A stretch of 64,000 nucleotides of DNA from assembly GCF_900103835.1 (NCBI RefSeq), contig NZ_FNID01000012.1, forward strand, positions 21,378 to 85,377. Direction: 5' to 3'. Source of the stretch: Acetanaerobacterium elongatum (lineage in GTDB: Bacteria > Bacillota > Clostridia > Oscillospirales > Ruminococcaceae). The position numbers were made by a program, and so were the translations under genes. Under the pieces are notes generated by a model that made no database searches, was not told the origin of the DNA, and saw nothing but the letters and a program-made list of their open reading frames with translations. Of this stretch, positions 59,345 through 64,000 are shown one piece after another. The first letter of the stretch is position 1. Every line of letters starts with the position of its first letter.

Positions 59345-59537
59345 GAACAATGCAATTTAGCGGGCTGGCTGAAAAGAAAGGAATGGTCATAGGTTGAAAG
59401 ATAAATCTTTCAACCTTCGAAAGAATGCCTGTCAGGGTATGACACTTCCTGCCGCTGTGCGGCACCGGCATTTTTTATAATCGGTTTTATGTCCTTTCTT
59501 TTGGGCATAGAACCCATAAGAAAGGACATGGATTATT
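59345..59537 (+). promoter_or_regulatory. Structured leader of the response regulator gene
   Basis: Three hairpins: GGTTGAAAGA/TCTTTCAACC with loop TAAA (59392-59415); TGCCG/CGGCA (about 59450-59464), then CCGGCATTTTTT, resembling a terminator; and ATGTCCTTTCTT (59489-59500) with AAGAAAGGACAT (59518-59529), a perfect 12-bp stem that includes the AAAGGA ribosome binding site of the gene. The region looks like a regulated leader (riboswitch, attenuator or small RNA plus gated start). It matches no class I can name. Confidence 0.5.
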
Positions 59538-60230
59538 ATGTCACAGGGTAAGATTTTAGTAGTGGACGACGACAAAAACATCTGCGAGCTGCTTCGGCTC
59601 TACCTTGAAAAGGAGGGCTTTACGCCGGTGATTGCAAACGACGGCGAGGCGGCGCTTACCAAGTATGATGTGGAAAAGCCCGACCTGCTTATTCTGGATA
59701 TTATGATGCCCAAGCTCGACGGCTGGCAGGTGTGCCGCGAGATTCGCAAAAAGTCGGACGTGCCTATCATCATGCTCACCGCCAAGGGCGAAACCTTTGA
59801 TAAGGTGCTGGGGCTGGAGCTGGGCGCCGACGACTATGTGGTAAAGCCGTTTGACGCCAAGGAGATTGTGGCGCGCATCAAGGCGGTGCTGCGCCGTGTG
59901 GGCGGCCAGCCGACCGAGCAGGCGGTAAAAGAGGTTCGGTTTGACAAGCTGGTGGTGAACATGACCAAGTATGAGCTGAAGGTAAACGGGGTTCAGGTAG
60001 ACACCCCGCCCAAGGAGCTGGAGCTTTTATATCACTTAGCCAGCAACCCCAACCGTGTGTATACCCGCGACCAGCTGCTTGACGAGGTGTGGGGCTTTGA
60101 GTATTACGGCGATTCCCGCACCGTAGACGTGCATGTTAAGCGCCTGCGCGAAAAGCTCGAGGGCGTATCGGAGCAATGGACGCTTAAGACCGTATGGGGC
60201 GTAGGCTATAAATTTGAGGTGAAGGAATAA
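59538..60230 (+). CDS. OmpR-family response regulator
   Basis: A 230-residue protein. Receiver: KILVVDDDKNICELLRLYLE, phosphoacceptor Asp in DLLILDIMMPKLDG (about residue 53), MLTAKGE and DDYVVKPFDAKEIVARIKA. C-terminal winged helix: VNGVQVDTPPKELELLYHLA, RVYTRDQLLDEVWGFEYYGD and RTVDVHVKRLREKL. It controls transcription when phosphorylated by the kinase whose gene follows after a 15-bp palindrome. The start codon is 11 bases beyond the ribosome binding site held in a hairpin. Confidence 0.95.
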   Translation: MSQGKILVVDDDKNICELLRLYLEKEGFTPVIANDGEAALTKYDVEKPDLLILDIMMPKLDGWQVCREIRKKSDVPIIMLTAKGETFDKVLGLELGADDYVVKPFDAKEIVARIKAVLRRVGGQPTEQAVKEVRFDKLVVNMTKYELKVNGVQVDTPPKELELLYHLASNPNRVYTRDQLLDEVWGFEYYGDSRTVDVHVKRLREKLEGVSEQWTLKTVWGVGYKFEVKE

Positions 60231-60232
60231 TC

Positions 60233-60266
60233 CTGTAGGGGGCGGCGAGGACGCCGCCCCCTACAG
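60233..60266. repeat. Perfect palindromic repeat between response regulator and kinase genes
   Basis: CTGTAGGGGGCGGCG and CGCCGCCCCCTACAG form a perfect 15-bp stem with loop AGGA. The same family as the large clusters near serA and serC. In an operon it could act as a partial terminator or transcript stabiliser. Confidence 0.85.
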
Positions 60267-60294
60267 CCTAACATCTGAAAAATGAGGCATTCAT

Positions 60295-61767
60295 ATGCAG
60301 AAAAGCCTGTTTACAAAATATTTCACTCTATGTTCAACCATCATCCTCGGCAGCATGGCCATATTGGGCGCCGTGCTGCTCGTTTTTGCTTCGCAGTATT
60401 TTAAGCTGGAGCGCGAGCGGCTGCTGCTGCGCAACGCGATAGGCGCCTCCAACATCTTTGCCAACGAATATGTAAACCGGGTGGATCAGGGCGGCGCCCG
60501 CCGCGAGGTGGTGCTCTCCTATTTCCAACTGCTCGGGGGCGGCGTAGACGCCAACATCTTCTTAACCAATGTCGAGGGCAAAACGCTGGTGACCACCGAT
60601 AAAAAGGATATCGTGGAGGGCGTGGTGATACCGCAGAACGTTCTGAAGTCTATCTCCGACCGCGGGTCGTTTTCGGAGCTTGGCACGCTGCGCGGGCTTT
60701 ATTCCAGCGAATACTATACCGTGGGCGTACCGGTGACCATCGAGGGCATGGGGATTATTGGGTATGTGTTTGCGTCCTCCTCCGCCGCGGCACTGAGTGT
60801 ATTCTTAACCGAGATGCTGAAGATGTTCTCGATTAGTGCACTGATTGTGCTTGCAATCTCGTTTGTGGTGGTGTATATCATTACCCGGCAGATGACCCGC
60901 CCGCTGCGCGAGATGGCGGCTGCCGCCCGGAAGTTCGGTAAGGGCGACCTTTCTGTGCGCGTGCCGGTGCGCGGCAGCGACGAGATGGGCCAGCTTGCGG
61001 TGGCGTTCAACAACATGGCCTCCTCGCTTGCCACCACCGAGAAGATGCGCCGCAGCTTTGTGGCAAACGTTTCGCACGAGCTGAAAACCCCCATGACCAC
61101 CATCGGCGGGTTTATCGACGGCATTTTAGACAGCACCATCCCCCCCGAAAAGCAGGAGTACTACCTGCGCATCGTTTCGGAGGAGGTTAAGCGCCTCTCG
61201 CGCCTGGTGCGCTCGATGCTGGATATCTCTAAAATCGAGGCGGGCGAAATGACCATCAAGCCCGTGGAGTTTGATATTAACGAGATTATGTGCCGCACCA
61301 TCTTTGCGTTTGAGCAGCGCATCGAGGCAAAGAAGCTGGATATCCGCGGCCTGGACGTGGGCAAGGTGATGGTGCTGGCCGACCCCGATATGCTGCATCA
61401 GGTGGTGTATAACCTGGTGGATAACGCCGTAAAGTTTGTAAACACCGAGGGGTATATCGCGGTGAGCTACAATAACGAGGGCGGGCTTACCTATGTTTCG
61501 GTGCGCAACTCGGGCGAGGGCATCCCGAAGGAAGAGGTTGCCAGCGTGTTCGACCGCTTTTACAAAACCGATAAGTCGCGCAGCTTGGATAAGCAGGGCG
61601 TGGGGTTGGGTTTATATATTGTAAAAACCATCATCAACCTGCACCACGGCGACATTATTGTTAACAGCGTGGAGGGCGAATACTGCGAGTTTGTGTTCTC
61701 GGTGCCCAGCGGCACCACCCCTAAAGAGAAGAAAAAACAACGCATAGAAGAAATCCGCGCGGAATAA
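60295..61767 (+). CDS. Sensor histidine kinase
   Basis: A 490-residue protein. Two membrane helices (about 15-35 and 175-200) frame an outside sensor domain; then HAMP (ITRQMTRPLREMAAAARKFG), HisKA with the phospho-His in FVANVSHELKTPMTTIGGFI, and an ATPase domain with N-box YNLVDNAVKFVNTEGYIAVS and G-boxes SGEGIPKEEVASVFDRFYKT and GVGLGLYIVKTIINLHHGDI. It senses an envelope or external signal and controls the response regulator. ATG 60295 has only a weak TGAGG. The frame starts well after the repeat. Confidence 0.95.
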   Translation: MQKSLFTKYFTLCSTIILGSMAILGAVLLVFASQYFKLERERLLLRNAIGASNIFANEYVNRVDQGGARREVVLSYFQLLGGGVDANIFLTNVEGKTLVTTDKKDIVEGVVIPQNVLKSISDRGSFSELGTLRGLYSSEYYTVGVPVTIEGMGIIGYVFASSSAAALSVFLTEMLKMFSISALIVLAISFVVVYIITRQMTRPLREMAAAARKFGKGDLSVRVPVRGSDEMGQLAVAFNNMASSLATTEKMRRSFVANVSHELKTPMTTIGGFIDGILDSTIPPEKQEYYLRIVSEEVKRLSRLVRSMLDISKIEAGEMTIKPVEFDINEIMCRTIFAFEQRIEAKKLDIRGLDVGKVMVLADPDMLHQVVYNLVDNAVKFVNTEGYIAVSYNNEGGLTYVSVRNSGEGIPKEEVASVFDRFYKTDKSRSLDKQGVGLGLYIVKTIINLHHGDIIVNSVEGEYCEFVFSVPSGTTPKEKKKQRIEEIRAE

Positions 61768-62068
61768 TCCTTAACTGAAAACCGGTTCAAATATGAATAG
61801 AAATCCTCGCAAAACCACGGCTATCAAAGCATTTGAGCGTATTTTTGAACGTTTTACAGGCGAATGTAGAGATAACGGCTGATTTTAACAGCTGATAAAT
61901 ATTTTATTTACAATTGCAGCAAAAAAATAGCGCAATCATTTAAAAATGCGTTTATTCCTTATTAACAACTGATGTTTATACTTTAAAGTAGTTTCACAGC
62001 AGACAATGATACCCACAGAGTGAAAGGGTACGCTGAGGATATACTATTTAATACAGGAGGCATCTTTT
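61768..62068. other. Intergenic region before htrA
   Basis: AT-rich, about 300 bases. A TATACT hexamer (61977-61982) could be a -10, with a weak TTATTC upstream. No gene is supported. There is no clear terminator after the kinase gene, so read-through into htrA is possible. Confidence 0.45.
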
Positions 62069-63559
62069 ATGAGCGACTTTGAGAATAAAGACTACTATCA
62101 AAACAACGCAAACAGCGGAGATTCAAACGGTGCCCAGCAGAACAGCTGGAACAGCTACAATCAGAGCTCCGGCGCATGGCAGCCGCAGCAGCAGATACCG
62201 CCCTATGGCTATCAGCAACAGCAGCAAAACCCCTATCGGCAAAATCAGGATGCATACAAGTGGAACTTTAAGGAGTACGACAGCATGTCGCCCAAAAAGC
62301 CGCCGCACGGCAAAAAGAGCGGCGTGAAGGTGTTCCTCACCATTGTGGCTGTGCTGGTTTCGGTATCGGTAATCGGGTTTGCGGGATTTGGCGTTTACAG
62401 CCTTACCGCGGGCGGAGAGCTGTCAAACGGAAAGGGTGCTGCGTCTTCTCAGACGGCATCGTTGGCAGCACCCAAGGATAACACCGCAAGCACCGCGGCT
62501 ACCTCTTCCGCTTCCGGCCTGAATATTACGGATGTGCCCGGCAGCGCCAACAATGAGATTGTATCGGTGGGCGGCGTACTTACCACCAAGCAGATCTATG
62601 CCAAGGTGGCTCCGAGCGTGGTGGGAATTGTAAACTACCAGAAGAACGGCGGCTGGGTGCCCGCGGGCGAAGGCTCCGGTATTATCATGAGCGCTGACGG
62701 CTATATTGTAACCAACGCGCACGTGGTAAGCGGCGCGCAGGGCATTAAGGTTGTATTAAATACCAACAAGGAATACGAAGCCAAGCTGATTGGTTCCGAC
62801 ACCAAAACCGACCTTGCGGTTATTAAAATAGATGCTACCGGGCTTACCCCCGCGTCCTTCGGCAATTCCGAGCAGATGGCTACGGGTGATAAGGTGGTAG
62901 CCATAGGGAACCCCGGCGGGTTGGAGTTTGCGGGCAGCATTACGCAGGGCATTATCTCTGCTGTGAACCGCTCCCTTAAAAGCTCTACCGGCTATACCAT
63001 GGAGTGCATTCAAACCGACGCAGCCATCAACCCCGGCAACTCGGGCGGCCCGCTGGTAAACGAATACGGGCAGGTTGTGGGCATCAACTCCTCCAAGATT
63101 GCGGCCACCGAGTATGAGGGCATCGGCTTTGCGATACCCATGAACACCGCCAAACCGATTATCGACGACCTGATTAAGAACGGACGTGTAACCGGCCGCG
63201 CCAAGATCGGCATCTCGATTGAGGGCGAGGTTAGCGAGATGAGCGCACAGCTCTATTCCATCCCCACCGGCATTCTGATCGCGGGCGTGGATAAGGGCAG
63301 CGATATCGCCTCCAAGGGCGTGCGTGCCAACGACATCATCACCAAGATTGACGGCACCAAGGTGGATACCGTGAATCAGATTTTCGATATCCTTGCCAAG
63401 CACAAGCCGGGCGACAGCATAACCCTTACCATATTCCGCCGCCCCACCAATGCCGCAGACCAGACCTTTGAGGTATCGGTGGTTTTAAGCGAAGACACCG
63501 GCACCACCGTGCAGCAGGAGCTGCCCTCTGTGCAGGACAGCCTGCCAAATGCGGAATAG
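62069..63559 (+). CDS. htrA: HtrA/DegP-type serine protease
   Basis: A 496-residue protein with strong AGGAGG before ATG 62069. The N-terminus is a Gln/Asn/Tyr-rich cytoplasmic segment (about 1-70) with GYQQQQQNPYRQNQ, then one membrane helix (VFLTIVAVLVSVSVIGFAGF). The outside protease has the triad His in NAHVVSGAQG, Asp in KTDLAVIKID and Ser in NPGNSGGPLV, with substrate-loop GNPGGLEFAGSIT. A PDZ domain follows (residues about 390-475). It degrades misfolded envelope proteins and often belongs to the regulon of adjacent two-component systems. Confidence 0.95.
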   Translation: MSDFENKDYYQNNANSGDSNGAQQNSWNSYNQSSGAWQPQQQIPPYGYQQQQQNPYRQNQDAYKWNFKEYDSMSPKKPPHGKKSGVKVFLTIVAVLVSVSVIGFAGFGVYSLTAGGELSNGKGAASSQTASLAAPKDNTASTAATSSASGLNITDVPGSANNEIVSVGGVLTTKQIYAKVAPSVVGIVNYQKNGGWVPAGEGSGIIMSADGYIVTNAHVVSGAQGIKVVLNTNKEYEAKLIGSDTKTDLAVIKIDATGLTPASFGNSEQMATGDKVVAIGNPGGLEFAGSITQGIISAVNRSLKSSTGYTMECIQTDAAINPGNSGGPLVNEYGQVVGINSSKIAATEYEGIGFAIPMNTAKPIIDDLIKNGRVTGRAKIGISIEGEVSEMSAQLYSIPTGILIAGVDKGSDIASKGVRANDIITKIDGTKVDTVNQIFDILAKHKPGDSITLTIFRRPTNAADQTFEVSVVLSEDTGTTVQQELPSVQDSLPNAE

Positions 63560-63607
63560 CTTATCACACTTCATAACGATATTTCACTTAACAACCTCCT
63601 CATATAA

Positions 63608-63652
63608 ACAGCAACGGAACAGCGTAAGACACTGTTCCGTTGCTGTTTATTA
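63608..63652. terminator. Bidirectional terminator after htrA
   Basis: ACAGCAACGGAACAG and CTGTTCCGTTGCTGT form a perfect 15-bp stem, followed by TTATTATTT. Confidence 0.9.
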
Positions 63653-63685
63653 TTTAATGTTTGACAATCAATCTAAAGAACAAGA

Positions 63686-64000
63686 TTAGCACATAGCGGC
63701 GAGTAATAATATAAGTAAAGCCAAATTGTCAACGCCGGTTTCGGGTATACCGGGACGGTTTTTGCTATGTGCGCCCATGCTGCTGCCAGCACCACCGGTA
63801 CTGCCCGGAACGTCTGGATCATCGGGTGCACTTCCCGTGGGAGTGAAGCCTCCCGGATTGCTGTGAGGCAATTTGTTTTTAGTATTTACACATACGGGAA
63901 AGTTCGCCGTAGCGGCATTGGCAGAACCGTGAAGCTTGTAGGTGACACTGCCGTCAGCGTCAATGATGCAGTCGTAAACATTCGAGGAAACCGTATAGCC
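63686..64000 (-). CDS. C-terminal end of a sortase-type surface protein
   Basis: A minus-strand frame runs in from the right edge and stops at 63686; 104 residues are visible. It includes a beta-rich repeat-like part (YTVSSNVYDCIIDADGSVTY, HGSANAATANFPVCV), a Gly/Pro/Ser-rich linker, and an end motif IPETG then VDNLALLILLLAAMC. IPETG resembles the LPxTG sorting motif of sortase substrates; a hydrophobic helix follows. The usual basic tail (several Arg/Lys) is missing, and the protein ends after the helix. It is probably a cell-wall or membrane-bound surface protein. Confidence 0.6.
   Translation of the reverse strand, partial: GYTVSSNVYDCIIDADGSVTYKLHGSANAATANFPVCVNTKNKLPHSNPGGFTPTGSAPDDPDVPGSTGGAGSSMGAHSKNRPGIPETGVDNLALLILLLAAMC

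Noticed and set aside
59392..59470. c-di-GMP-I (GEMM) riboswitch, suggested by TTCGAAAGAATG
   Set aside because: The rest of the conserved core (CACGCA...GGGACGCAAAGCC) is absent.
1..64000. CRISPR arrays
   Set aside because: No regularly spaced direct repeats were seen; the repeats present are palindromic and irregularly spaced.

Overview
The window looks like a piece of a Gram-positive Clostridia chromosome, probably Oscillospirales/Ruminococcaceae-like. This is inferred from gene content (archaeal-type ProS, NERD, MBOAT and Na+-decarboxylase genes typical of anaerobic Firmicutes), AGGAGG-type ribosome binding sites with frequent TTG/GTG starts, moderately high G+C, and dense 'TGTAGGGGCG...CGCCCCTAC' intergenic palindromes. 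The species cannot be named from sequence alone.

Region 1 (1 to about 29.6 kb) is the right part of a contractile-tailed (myovirus, PBSX/Xkd-like) prophage; the integrase end lies outside the window. It begins with early/accessory genes: a PcfK-like protein (family related to AcrIIA9), PcfJ, a DUF3102 protein, a RecU-like resolvase, small zinc-ribbon proteins, a secreted muralytic-like protein, an ASCH protein and an ArpU/DUF1492-like regulator. A small minus-strand cluster follows (Cro/CI-type regulator and two tiny membrane proteins). Then comes the full late module: terminase, portal, MuF head protein with a toxin-like C-terminus plus a small downstream gene, scaffold, capsid, connectors, sheath, tube, tail assembly chaperone with a textbook -1 frameshift site, tape measure, baseplate, glycine-rich fibre, BppU, XhlA, amidase and holin. 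Three copies of an 18-bp palindrome sit just upstream of three gene blocks.

Region 2 (29.7 to 42.5 kb) is a surface-polysaccharide locus: seven glycosyltransferase or TupA-like genes, an N5-(carboxyethyl)ornithine synthase homologue, a Wzx flippase on the opposite strand, UDP-glucose dehydrogenase and UDP-glucuronate 4-epimerase. Together they suggest a uronic-acid polymer whose carboxyl groups may be amidated with a carboxyethyl amino acid. No Wzy polymerase or priming transferase was recognised.

Region 3 (42.5 to 64 kb) is ordinary chromosome: serA/serC, NERD and cupin proteins, an HGSNAT-like acetyltransferase, a class C beta-lactamase-family protein, a YaiI/YqxD protein, sodium-pump decarboxylase beta and gamma subunits, proS, an MBOAT/SGNH acylation pair, a GNAT acetyltransferase, a membrane protein, ychF, a two-component system with a strongly structured 5' leader, an HtrA protease and the end of a sortase-type surface protein. 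Most transcription units end in clear intrinsic terminators, and the gaps around serA, serC, the NERD and cupin genes, proS and the two-component genes carry many palindromic repeats.
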